Origin: Anaerolineaceae bacterium
GTDB taxonomy: Bacteria; Chloroflexota; Anaerolineae; Anaerolineales; Anaerolineaceae
Direction of reading: 5' to 3'
DNA length: 64,000 bases
Assembly (NCBI GenBank): GCA_028714615.1
Contig: JAQTMA010000002.1
Coordinates: forward strand, 1-64,000
Positions within the stretch are counted from its first letter, which is position 1. Each line of letters starts with the position of its first letter. The position numbers and the translations under genes are program-made. The notes under the pieces are model-generated. The model was given only the letters and a program-made list of their open reading frames with translations, searched no databases and was not told where the DNA came from. Below, piece by piece: positions 43,696 to 52,292 of the stretch.

Positions 43696-45303
43696 TTAGT
43701 TGTAATAATCTTTGCCGCGAATATTGGTATGAGGCGGCAGTAGGGAAGGCTGCGACACCTCTTCTGGACTGGATAAGCGGTCGATCTGGTTGACCAGGAT
43801 ATTCTTTATCCCGCGATAGCTGTGGATCTCATTGGCCAGAGCATAATGACAGACGGCTTCCAGTCTGCCGGGAGTATGTTTTGTAGCAAAGCTCAGGATG
43901 CCCAAACAAGAACGATACGCCTGCTCTGGATGCTGTCTTGAATTCAATTCCATTTGGACGATTTTGGCCGTCTCCGGGCCAATTTTCTCGGCCCAGTGGA
44001 TAAAACGTTCGGGAGACCATTCACTGTAGAACTGGTGATCGGCAGGCATGTGTTCTTTGATGGTGGAATGCCCCCCTTTGGCATGTGTGCGCGGATGCAG
44101 GGCGACTTGCTTGCCGTCACAAAAGATTACGAGCGTCTTTTCGGCTGCCCGGATCATGACATCCGCAGGATACAGATGGCTGGGAACAGAATAGTAGTGG
44201 TCATCGTATTCGACATGGTAATCGATACTGATTTTGGCTTTCTTCCACAAGGCAAATTCGTAGGGAGTGGCTGGCAGGGGTTTCAAGGCGGGTTGATCCA
44301 CCTGTTCGAATAATTCCCGGCGGCTTTTCCCCAAATGTTCCATTTTTCGGTGATTGAGATCTTCCAGCAGTTCTCGGATCGCTTGATTGAGCTCCAACAG
44401 GCTGAAAAACTTCCGGTTGCGCAGCCGGGCAAGGATCCAGCGTTCTACATTTTGAACGCCTACCTCTGCTTTAGCTTTGTCACGAGGTCGATACGACCTG
44501 GCCGGAATGACAGCCACACCATAATGCTCTGCCATTTCCCGGTAAGTCGGATTGATTTCCGGATCATATCGACTGGGATGACTGACAGCGGCCTTAAGAT
44601 TGTCGGGAACGACGATTTCAGTGACCCCGCCGAAAAACAACCAGGCGCGCACATGCCCGCCCGTCCAATTGGGCAGGTCTTGATGCCATTGCGCTTCCGC
44701 ATAGGTATAACTGGAAGCACCCAGCACCGCTACAAAGATTTCAGCCTCCTGGATTTCTCCGGTTGCTGGAATGACCACCGCAACTGTCTGTCCGGTGTAA
44801 TCCACAAACATCTTTTCGCCTGCTTTGTGATCCAGGCGCATGGTGGGCTTAATCTTCCCCGCCCAGTCCCGATATAACTGGCAATATTGGCTGTACCCGT
44901 ACCCTTGGGGATATTTTTCCAGATATTCCACCCACAATAAGCGCAGGGTGACGCCTTTTTTCTTCAGTTCCAGGTGGGCTGTTTCCCAATCTGGCACAAC
45001 CGTGGTCTTTGGTTGGGGCGGTTGGGTGGTGGAATACAAAAGTTCTTCTATTTGGGTATCACTCTGCGTCTCAGGCAGCGGCCACTTCAGATCGGCGGCT
45101 TCAGCTCGCCTGACGTAATCTGCCACAGTACTTCGGGCAATGCAGCAGCTGCGGGCAATGGCCCGCTCGCTGAGACGGCACTCCCATTTCAAACGCAATA
45201 TCTCTCGGGTTTTCCGCACACTTGCACCGCACCCCTGGCACCGCCCGCCAGGGCAGGTGTGCGTTTGGTGCAGTGCAGGTGTGGTTAACCTTTCTTGTGG
45301 CAT
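43696..45303 (-). CDS. istA: IS21 IstA transposase with Cys-rich N-terminal extension
   Basis: A 535-residue transposase with N-terminal helix-turn-helix (SERAIARSCCIARSTVADYVRRA), an rve/DDE core (MFVDYTGQTVAV; IFVAVLGASSY; VPDNLKAAV; the Glu in DKAKAEVGVQNVERW) and a Mu-type C-terminal beta barrel. The ATG at 45303 has GAGGAG 7 nt upstream. The first 28 residues, before the usual IstA start, carry CPGGRCQGCG, which could bind zinc. Confidence 0.94.
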   Translation of the reverse strand: MPQERLTTPALHQTHTCPGGRCQGCGASVRKTREILRLKWECRLSERAIARSCCIARSTVADYVRRAEAADLKWPLPETQSDTQIEELLYSTTQPPQPKTTVVPDWETAHLELKKKGVTLRLLWVEYLEKYPQGYGYSQYCQLYRDWAGKIKPTMRLDHKAGEKMFVDYTGQTVAVVIPATGEIQEAEIFVAVLGASSYTYAEAQWHQDLPNWTGGHVRAWLFFGGVTEIVVPDNLKAAVSHPSRYDPEINPTYREMAEHYGVAVIPARSYRPRDKAKAEVGVQNVERWILARLRNRKFFSLLELNQAIRELLEDLNHRKMEHLGKSRRELFEQVDQPALKPLPATPYEFALWKKAKISIDYHVEYDDHYYSVPSHLYPADVMIRAAEKTLVIFCDGKQVALHPRTHAKGGHSTIKEHMPADHQFYSEWSPERFIHWAEKIGPETAKIVQMELNSRQHPEQAYRSCLGILSFATKHTPGRLEAVCHYALANEIHSYRGIKNILVNQIDRLSSPEEVSQPSLLPPHTNIRGKDYYN

Positions 45304-45517
45304 CTTTGCTCCTCGTTTTTGGAGTTAAATTTGCCATACTTTCTAAGGATTAACCAGTTCTGCTTCGCTTCCCCCGCTCAAGATTCCGATCGATGTCGGC
45401 CACTGATTCTGATTAGTTTTGAAAAGTGGCCGACATGCTCCGGAATCGGTGGCCGACATCGTTCGGAATCACTGGCCGACATGCTCCGGATTACGCACGT
45501 TATTTAACAATGTCACA

Positions 45518-45870
45518 TTAAGTTTGAGCATTTGCAATGCGCTGCTTACTCAAGCGGCTGGTGGTGGAACGGGAGCGATTGACAAGATGCTTGATAATAA
45601 GAGCTTGAGCTTCTTCGGGAGAGTTGCAGAAGGGGCATGACTGCTCGCATCATCTCGCGGACATTGGCTGTCGAGAGCGCGGGCAAAGCTTCGAGTTCCA
45701 ACTGTTGAGCCAATTCGGGTTCATGGTGGCAGTCCTTGGCCCAATCGAGCTTGGTGGTGGCGATGAACCACAAGACGCAGGCGGTCAGTGCAATGTGATG
45801 CTCCAAAATCAGGTGTTTTTGAGCCCGAAATTCATCGGCGCCGACTTCATCTTTACTATCCTGGATCACC
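45518..45870 (-). pseudogene. C-terminal remnant of an IS701-like transposase
   Basis: The minus strand encodes DEVGADEFRAQKHLILEHHIALTA and TTKLDWAKDC...LPALSTANVREMMRAVMPLLQLS, the C-terminal region of IS701-family DDE transposases. After QLS the frame shifts; the continuing frame reads PEEAQALIIKHLVNRSRSTTSRLS and ends in a TAA at 45518. Only about 115 codons remain, without the catalytic core. Confidence 0.72.
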
Positions 45871-45877
45871 GGTGTTA

Positions 45878-46180
45878 TATTTGGTGGAAAGACGGGCAAC
45901 TAAAGTTGAAGGATTATTGGCTAAAGCTAAACAAGAGAACCGCCAATCCCTTAAAGCAGACGAAATAAAATCGCTTATTGATAACAAGGGTAGAATGGCA
46001 ATGGGTAGATTAAGAGGTGATTGTGTTGCCACAAATTTGGTTTTTTCATCTTTAGCCATCCAAGACGAAGTAGCAATAGCCATAATTGACGATGGACTAC
46101 GAACAAATCAGATGACGCTAGTTAAAATAAATATTAAATGGTTGATAGCTGGAAATAAATTTTTATCGGTTCACCCGTAG
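45878..46180 (+). pseudogene. truncated C-terminal fragment of an unknown gene
   Basis: The plus strand encodes about 100 residues that look protein-like (VEGLLAKAKQENRQSLKADE, CVATNLVFSSLAIQDEVAIAIIDDG) and end at 46180, but the 5' part of the frame runs into antisense of the IS701 remnant. I read it as the tail of a host gene cut by that older insertion. The family is not recognised. Confidence 0.45.
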
Positions 46181-46257
46181 ATGCCCCACTGTAAATAGCA
46201 AGACTCAATCAAGGTTGATGCCATAATCTTCTTATTTACGAAAGGCTAAATGTTTTT

Positions 46258-47226
46258 TTACTTGACTCGCTCATCCAGCCAGCGGACAAGTTCCAACCAG
46301 GTATATTGCTTTTTCCACCCATTTTCACGTAAATAATTGCGTATTTTTTCCCATTGGTCAGGGATTTCTACGATCATGGATTTCCTTCCCGACTGCTCCA
46401 ACCAGGTTCCTGCCTTATTGAGCATTGCCGGGATGAAATCCAGGCAATCTTCTGCAATAATAGGCTGAATCAACAACCCTTTTTGCTGCCGACCCTGGAA
46501 GCCCGAACACAAAAAACCGATTGTTTCTCCGGATACATCCACTGCTTTGATCCACCTGGCATACCTGGCAAAGCTGGCATACATACTTTGCCACCCAGAC
46601 AAAAAATACTGGGTTTCAGCGCTGCCTTTGACGCTCAGGACAGAACGAGGAGTGGTCTTCCTCTCGATTTCTTGGAATAATGCCCTATCTGAACGGTTGA
46701 TTTCTCGGGCCGATATCGACGGCATGCTTGAGTCAATAGGTTTGGGTAAAGGTAAGGCATGTTCATAAACGGAATACTGATTGAACACTTCAAAATTCTG
46801 TTTCCTCAAGTTTTGGAGAGAGGCCTTATTTGTTTCCAAAACCTGCGCCATGGCAAAAGGGAAACCTCGCTCGGTCATTCGTTCCAGGCGGCGGACAAGA
46901 AGCGCCTGCCCGATACCCTGTCGCCTGTATTCAGGATCGACCATCAAATTGGTGATCGACATCCGGTTGTTGCGACCAACGTACATTCCCCCACCAACCA
47001 CTTTTCCATCTTTTTCGGCGACAAACCCTTCCCATTTGATCCCAATCAAGGCGGTCAACAACCGGTACGGGATCATTTTCCATCGAAAAATCCTTCGGGT
47101 TTCTTGTTCGAAATCTTCAGGAGTAATCCCTGACGCTAAGGTTTCCTCTGCGAAGGATAATTTCGAGATGCGGATGAAGTCATCCACATCGGAATATTTG
47201 AAATTCCTTATTTTCAGGTCGTTCAT
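46258..47226 (-). CDS. tandem GNAT-family N-acetyltransferase
   Basis: A 322-residue protein with a clear N-terminal GNAT domain: VGGGMYVGRNNRMSITNLMVDPEYRRQGIGQALLVRRL, where RRQGIG is the acetyl-CoA pyrophosphate loop. The C-terminal half repeats the fold without a clear loop, as in double-GNAT enzymes. The substrate is unknown. It lies just downstream of the histidine-kinase gene, separated by a small hairpin, so it may be an output gene of the same locus. Confidence 0.85.
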   Translation of the reverse strand: MNDLKIRNFKYSDVDDFIRISKLSFAEETLASGITPEDFEQETRRIFRWKMIPYRLLTALIGIKWEGFVAEKDGKVVGGGMYVGRNNRMSITNLMVDPEYRRQGIGQALLVRRLERMTERGFPFAMAQVLETNKASLQNLRKQNFEVFNQYSVYEHALPLPKPIDSSMPSISAREINRSDRALFQEIERKTTPRSVLSVKGSAETQYFLSGWQSMYASFARYARWIKAVDVSGETIGFLCSGFQGRQQKGLLIQPIIAEDCLDFIPAMLNKAGTWLEQSGRKSMIVEIPDQWEKIRNYLRENGWKKQYTWLELVRWLDERVK

Positions 47227-47242
47227 TCCGGCTCTCGCAATG

Positions 47243-47266
47243 AATTGAGGCGAACTTGCCTCAATT
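47243..47266 (-). terminator. hairpin at the end of the histidine-kinase gene
   Basis: AATTGAGGC (47243-47251), a 6-nt loop and GCCTCAATT (47258-47266) form a perfect 9-bp stem overlapping the kinase stop. No good U-tract follows, so termination before the acetyltransferase gene may be partial. Confidence 0.5.
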
Positions 47267-49649
47267 ATACAGATTCTGCTATCTTCAATTTTACTGAAAC
47301 TGTCGTCCCATTGCCTGGCTCTGAGGTTATGTTCAATTTGGCACCGATCATTGTGGCTCTTTCTTTCATATTGAGGAACCCAAAATGTACTCCATCCACC
47401 TGTCCCTGGCCATCGCTCGAAAGCCCTATGCCATCGTCTTCAATCGTGAGTTCCAGGATACCGTCGTCCTTTCGTGCAGATACAATCACCTGGTCTGCCT
47501 GAGAATGTTTCAGTACGTTGAATAGCGATTCTTGAACGATCCTATAAACAGAAGTGGCCTGTTCATCAGGCAGCTTGATCTCCTCTTTGAGGCTATTTCG
47601 CCAATGGATTAAGAGATCTTCTCCGGCTATTTTCTTCATATCATTGATCATGTCATTGAGTGCGTTCAACAGTCCCTGGTCCAACAAGCTGGGCCGCTGT
47701 GCTTTAATGGTTTGCCTTAGCATCGTAATCGCCCCGTCTACAAGGTTAGAAACCTCCGGGTCCAATTGGTTTAAACGTTGCTTTACCAAGAAAAGGTTCT
47801 GCAACACCGAGTCGTGCAAATCACGAGCAACCTTTTTTCGTTGTTCTTCATCCGAGCGCACCAATTGTTGGGTTAAACCCCTGAGCGCTTCGACAAGAAT
47901 GATGTTCGAAATGGATAATGCCGCCTGCTGTCCCACCGTTCCCACGATTTGGAGATCCTGGTTCGAATATATATCCCCTACCGTGCGGTCTCCTAAAATT
48001 AGGACGCCATATAAGGTGTCGCGATAAAAGATGGGTACAAAGAGTTGGGCCCAATTAAATCGCATCCAGCGCTCATCGATACCAGGGCTTGCCAAACTCC
48101 ATAAATTTTGGGCGAGAATTGGCTTTTGGTTTGCGGACAATAACCCACATACCGCATCAGTCTGCGGAATGGAAAAGGTACCATCATCGGATCGCTGGAG
48201 CTCCAGGGTATTCCCTTCCAACAGCAAAAGGGCGCTCTTCTCAATCTTCATTTCTGCTGGAAGTTCGCGGATCAACAAGTTAATGAAGGCAGGCCGATCA
48301 ATGGTTTGCGCCAGACGGTTCGATAAATCGGAGGTGACAGAAGTATAGTCATAATAGCCTCCATATAATATTCGGTCCACCTGGATTTGAATCTTTTTCT
48401 GAAAGATGGTGGATGGAAGAGTAACCAGTACGCAGAAAATGCTTCCCGCAATCGCTACCTGAGAAGGCAGCTTGAATGGGATAGATATCAAACTCAATAC
48501 GGTCATCGAAGTAAACAAGATGCCCAGAGTCATGATAAATAGGACAATAGACCGATTAATAATGAAATCAATTTTCAACAGCTTGCGCTGGTAGATGACA
48601 TATCCATAAGCAATTGGAACCAATATCATGAAGAGGAGACTGATATTCTTGGGAACCAGGACGAATCCACTGTTGCGACCAAATACCAGGTCCGGTAATT
48701 CGCTAAACAAGAAAAAGGGGAGAAAACCGGTCAGGGTTCCCAGGAAAATAATCCCGGTCTGCCTCTTGACATCTTTATCCTGAATGAAAAAGCGGTTTTT
48801 CAACAATAAACCAATGCTTGCCAGGCAGGAAAGGTAGAACGGGTAGTTTATTGCCTGGGCGGTAATGGTTGTTCGCGGGTATTCTTGATGGATCCCCAGG
48901 TATGTTTGCTGGGCGAGATAGGAGGTTGCTAATACCAGGGATAAACCGAATAATCCCCATAGGATGAAATTGCGGATGCGGTTCGAAAAGGTGGGAACAG
49001 GAAAATACAGGTGGGCGGCGGTGGTAATGAAGATTGAAGCAGAAAACATAAGCATCGTCCACTCTGGCGCTAACCAAACGCAACCGATATACCCCGGCCC
49101 TGTGGTCGTAATCGCGACGCCCGCCAATACCCAGACGATCGCCACCAAGCGGGCTCGAATATCGGCGGGGCGAGAAAAGAACAAGAGAATCAACCCTAAC
49201 GCGTAGATCAAAAGGGAGAGCAGTTCAATCGGGATAATATTGACCAGGTAGTCGAGGTGATCTGCATAACTACCGACATGAAGGGGAATGGTGAGGGTCT
49301 GATGACCACGCTGGACTACATACACTTCAACGTCCCCAGGCTTTTTGGGCAGATGGACAGGGTTATTTAAATTCTTGATCGCGCGCCCGTCAATCGTGAC
49401 GACGATATCCCCCACCTGAAGCCCTGCCTTCACGCCGGGTCCGCCCGGATTAAGGTTGCGAATGATGGCAGTATTCAGAGCTTGATCGTCATAATCCAAC
49501 CAAACCCCGGTAACCGGCACATAGACATAATACGCTGCATTATAAAAAACGATCAGGCTGAAAGTTAATAAGGTGAAGATCGCTTGAAAACCGGTTCCTT
49601 TTACAAAGGTGAGGATTTTAGGATAACTCGGTTTTGACGTCATGTTCAT
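47265..49649 (-). CDS. ComP-like sensor histidine kinase with extracytoplasmic PDZ domain
   Basis: A 794-residue kinase. TM1 (about 20-42) is followed by a PDZ domain (NPGGPGVKAGLQVGDIVVTIDGRAIKN, about 65-125) that lies outside the membrane, then about eight more membrane helices, a GAF-like domain (about 440-590), a HisKA_3 dimerisation domain with phospho-His in KVARDLHDSVLQNL (about 611), and an HATPase_c domain (NVLKHSQAD; IEDDGIG). The multi-pass sensor plus NarL-type kinase core matches ComP-like quorum-sensing receptors. It overlaps the prenyltransferase gene by 32 nt. PDZ domains commonly bind peptide C-termini, which fits a peptide signal. Confidence 0.88.
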   Translation of the reverse strand: MNMTSKPSYPKILTFVKGTGFQAIFTLLTFSLIVFYNAAYYVYVPVTGVWLDYDDQALNTAIIRNLNPGGPGVKAGLQVGDIVVTIDGRAIKNLNNPVHLPKKPGDVEVYVVQRGHQTLTIPLHVGSYADHLDYLVNIIPIELLSLLIYALGLILLFFSRPADIRARLVAIVWVLAGVAITTTGPGYIGCVWLAPEWTMLMFSASIFITTAAHLYFPVPTFSNRIRNFILWGLFGLSLVLATSYLAQQTYLGIHQEYPRTTITAQAINYPFYLSCLASIGLLLKNRFFIQDKDVKRQTGIIFLGTLTGFLPFFLFSELPDLVFGRNSGFVLVPKNISLLFMILVPIAYGYVIYQRKLLKIDFIINRSIVLFIMTLGILFTSMTVLSLISIPFKLPSQVAIAGSIFCVLVTLPSTIFQKKIQIQVDRILYGGYYDYTSVTSDLSNRLAQTIDRPAFINLLIRELPAEMKIEKSALLLLEGNTLELQRSDDGTFSIPQTDAVCGLLSANQKPILAQNLWSLASPGIDERWMRFNWAQLFVPIFYRDTLYGVLILGDRTVGDIYSNQDLQIVGTVGQQAALSISNIILVEALRGLTQQLVRSDEEQRKKVARDLHDSVLQNLFLVKQRLNQLDPEVSNLVDGAITMLRQTIKAQRPSLLDQGLLNALNDMINDMKKIAGEDLLIHWRNSLKEEIKLPDEQATSVYRIVQESLFNVLKHSQADQVIVSARKDDGILELTIEDDGIGLSSDGQGQVDGVHFGFLNMKERATMIGAKLNITSEPGNGTTVSVKLKIAESV

Positions 49650-50592
49650 CGATCACCTCATTGGGAACTGAGGGGATTTGTTCCAGGAGAAGGGAGGGGA
49701 TCTTTTCCAAGATGGTGACTTCTCGGGATCGGCCAAGAGGGCCAAGGCTGTCCAGGGCGCGGGACTTCCATTGGATTAAGAGCGATGATAAGGCATCGAT
49801 CACGCCTGTCTTTTGTAACAAATCGCTCCATTCAGCTTGAGAACTTACCTGGGGGAAAACAATATTTTCTTCCCCGACCATCATTAAATATAAGAGCAGG
49901 GGTAAGGTAACCTCCCAATGGATAGCCTCTTGCGAATGGTTGAAGGCATCCCGGCAGTCATCTAAAAGTTGAAGGATCACCCCAAGGGCGGTCCCATAAT
50001 CCGCCAATGCATCGGCGATTATTCCATCAGATCTACCCGCCGCAGCGCCAGCCTCGGTAGCTGCTCGGAACACGCTGCCCGATTTAAGTATGACAATTTC
50101 CCAATAATTATGTAGATATTCTTCGACCGGTAAACAGTTTTGCATCAAATCCCGGTGCTGTCCGTGGGCAGCATCAAAACCATAACCGGAGAAAATCCCG
50201 ACAATTTGACTCGCTGTGCCGGCGTCCTGGACTGAGGTTAGCGTATGAAAGGCGGTAAATATAAGGCTTGTCGCCAGATTTGTTGCTACCTGGGGAGAAG
50301 ATAAAATGCGATCTTGCATTAATTCTCTATCCTCGACATTATCCAATACTTCCGAAGCAAGAAAAAGAGAAACCCAGGCAGAGGCCAGAAGAATACCATC
50401 CTCTGCGGAACCACCCGCAGCCTGGCAGGCAATCACCGGCAGTGCAATTTGCCAGGCGGGCATATTTTGAATACGGTGCTCCAGTAATTGGTTGTAATCC
50501 GAAAATGTCGACGATAGCTCGGTGGACCGAATTTTATGGATCACGGGATCAGAGTATTCGTGGAGTAACGGGTCCCATTCGAGATTATTCAT
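49618..50592 (-). CDS. ComQ-like isoprenyl transferase
   Basis: A 324-residue all-helical protein of the trans-isoprenyl diphosphate synthase fold. The first Asp-rich region is altered (LASEVLDNVEDREL, D-N-x2-D), and the second is canonical (LLDDCRD). In ComQ the same fold transfers a prenyl group from a diphosphate to a Trp of the ComX pheromone. A housekeeping polyprenyl synthase is an alternative, but a 55-residue peptide gene directly upstream and a kinase gene overlapping downstream argue for pheromone modification. The Shine-Dalgarno sequence is AAGGGG. Confidence 0.75.
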   Translation of the reverse strand: MNNLEWDPLLHEYSDPVIHKIRSTELSSTFSDYNQLLEHRIQNMPAWQIALPVIACQAAGGSAEDGILLASAWVSLFLASEVLDNVEDRELMQDRILSSPQVATNLATSLIFTAFHTLTSVQDAGTASQIVGIFSGYGFDAAHGQHRDLMQNCLPVEEYLHNYWEIVILKSGSVFRAATEAGAAAGRSDGIIADALADYGTALGVILQLLDDCRDAFNHSQEAIHWEVTLPLLLYLMMVGEENIVFPQVSSQAEWSDLLQKTGVIDALSSLLIQWKSRALDSLGPLGRSREVTILEKIPSLLLEQIPSVPNEVIDEHDVKTELS

Positions 50593-50762
50593 GAGGATTT
50601 CCCCTTAAAAATCAAGAGGCTCGCCTACCATTTGGTTTATACCCCCCGATTTGTACATACAATAGGAACACGAACAATCAGGTATATGCCTGTTTACCAG
50701 ATTGGATGAAATCACGAAGACCCCAAGAGGGTCGACGATCCGATTAATCCACCAACTGTAGA

Positions 50763-50930
50763 TTACCAGCTACATTTTACCGGAGTGGCCGAGACTAGAT
50801 TAACCACGGTGAGTGAAACAAGCACAGCCGATGAGGATGCAAGAGTTTGCATCACTCGCTTGTCTTTCACTACCTTCTTGCACGATAGGCTGCAAGCCTT
50901 TGCCAATTCTGAAACCTTATTTTTATCCAT
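50763..50930 (-). CDS. ComX-like pre-signal peptide ending in Cys-Ser-Trp
   Basis: A 55-residue peptide. The first 26 residues are basic (MDKNKVSELAKACSLSCKK), then comes a hydrophobic stretch (SSAVLVSLTVVNLVSA) and the tail TPVKCSW. The hydrophobic part with VSA followed by Thr looks like a signal-peptidase I site, so a mature TPVKCSW heptapeptide is possible; its Cys or Trp could be prenylated. AGGAGGG lies 4 nt before the ATG. It is followed 170 nt later by the ComQ-like gene and preceded by the phased-palindrome promoter. Small size and an atypical sequence make this a prediction, though a well-placed one. Confidence 0.65.
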   Translation of the reverse strand: MDKNKVSELAKACSLSCKKVVKDKRVMQTLASSSAVLVSLTVVNLVSATPVKCSW

Positions 50931-50992
50931 ATTCCCTCCTGCTACAGGTAAAATATTTTTACAAGAAAGGCCTCTTGTAACGAATATTATTC

Positions 50993-51058
50993 ATTGTAGA
51001 TAATTTATATCGAGTTACAAAGGGACACATATCCCGTCCAATACGGGACAAATGTCCC
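50993..51058 (-). promoter_or_regulatory. activator-type promoter of the peptide gene with two phased palindromes
   Basis: On the minus strand the -10 hexamer TACAAT lies at 50998-50993, with TTGTAA (51020-51015) at 16-nt spacing as a -35. Palindromes lie at 51022-51035 (GGGACA-CA-TATCCC) and 51045-51058 (GGGACA-AA-TGTCCC), 23 bp apart. The nearer one ends 23 nt before the -10 box. The layout is identical to 4651-4716 and 27791-27879. Confidence 0.8.
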
Positions 51059-51085
51059 GCGGATTTTCCATCTGGCCCCGATATC

Positions 51086-51730
51086 CTAATGTCTCGGAAT
51101 CAAGCCTAATTCACGCGCCTTATTAATGGCAGCAACGCGGGGAGAAAACCCCTCGGCTTTGTCCACAGCCAGTTTGTCGCAGATGATCACGAGAACGTTC
51201 CGTACCCTTTTTTCGGTTACCCCCAGATTGCTCGCAATAATATCGGTAGCCAAACCCTGGGAAAGTAGATGAAGCACCGATAGTTCCCTTGGTGTCAGCT
51301 TGTCTATATCATATTCCACGAATTTGTCGGCCACCCCAGGCGAGAAAAACTTGCGGCCCATGCAAAGTGCCCGAATCGCTTGTGGGATGTTTAGCGAGAA
51401 ATCATCGGACTTGAGCATGTACCCGCTGGCTCCCGCTTTAACCAGTTCGCGCACCCAAAGACCGTCATCGTAACCGGTCAATACCAAGATTTTCACGTTT
51501 GGGAACTGTTCGTGGAGGGTTCTTACAGAAGAAATCGGATTAAAGGAATCCCCTGACATTCCTAAATCGACGATGGCAATGTCGGGATTATGGTCTTTGA
51601 CCAAATTTAGCAATTGCGATCCGTGGTTGGATGTGGCTACCAACTGGATATCCGAATACTCATTAAGCAGGTCGGAAAGAGCCCTTAGGATCAGGTGATG
51701 ATCGTCAACGGCAATTACCCGGATCGTCAT
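51086..51730 (-). CDS. NarL/LuxR-family response regulator (ComA-like)
   Basis: A 214-residue response regulator. The receiver domain has VIAVDDHH, the phospho-acceptor Asp in IAIVDLGM and the conserved Lys in GYMLKSDD. The C-terminal LuxR-type HTH has LTPRELSVLHLLSQGLATDIIASNLGVTEKRVRNVL. The start at 51730 follows GAGGTG closely; a GTG lies two codons earlier. It is encoded next to the peptide, prenyltransferase and kinase genes and is the obvious binder of the phased palindromes, since NarL-family regulators bind short inverted repeats. Confidence 0.92.
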   Translation of the reverse strand: MTIRVIAVDDHHLILRALSDLLNEYSDIQLVATSNHGSQLLNLVKDHNPDIAIVDLGMSGDSFNPISSVRTLHEQFPNVKILVLTGYDDGLWVRELVKAGASGYMLKSDDFSLNIPQAIRALCMGRKFFSPGVADKFVEYDIDKLTPRELSVLHLLSQGLATDIIASNLGVTEKRVRNVLVIICDKLAVDKAEGFSPRVAAINKARELGLIPRH

Positions 51731-52292
51731 ATGCACCTCAACTTCATCAGCGGTAAATACTGAGAAAGGGAGTTCAACTGGGCAGCCATAGAACTATTGC
51801 TTCGTATGATTATTACTATTAGGAGGAGCGATCATATTCTTGAGTTCAAATACCCCCCGTCGGTGTCATCCCGGATAAATGCAATTCTATTTTACCCATA
51901 ATATCATATTTTGGATAATTGGCAATGACCAACAATAGGCATTGTGAGGCAAGGTTTTGCTTTTGAAGACCTCTTATTCGCCAATCACAGGGAGATAAGA
52001 TGGGAATATCTTGACGCACAAGCGCTTGACACAGCCAATAGGGCACCTATGCATATATATCTTGACCAATCCCTCCTGGCTCGGTGTGTGCTTTTTATAC
52101 CCAAAAAGAGTGTGGGAAAATAATTATTCAACACCATTTTTCGGCATTATACCCCTTGAATCAGGGTGCCTCGAGACGGTATGAGGGTGGAAATATTCAA
52201 TCAAAGCTGATATCAGATTCAGTTTCTCGATTGCGATCGCGCGCTGGATATTCTATGTGGCTTTGAAGATTTGGACTTTTGATGTGACTATT
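51731..52292. other. intergenic region, no gene seen
   Basis: About 560 bp between two minus-strand transcription units. It contains AT-rich stretches that could hold the regulator's promoter, but I find no gene, clear hairpin or GGGACA-type palindrome. Confidence 0.5.

Larger units (their letters stand above)
42842..45503 (-). mobile_element. IS21-family insertion sequence with target duplication
   Basis: The element spans about 42849-45496 and carries istA and istB. Its ends contain related sequences with repeated GTGGCCGACAT/ATTCCG units (left 42850-42898, right about 45393-45496, where three direct copies lie at 45426, 45449 and 45472). A 7-bp duplication ACGTTAT flanks it (42842-42848 and 45497-45503). 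Both genes are intact, so it may be active. Confidence 0.9.
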
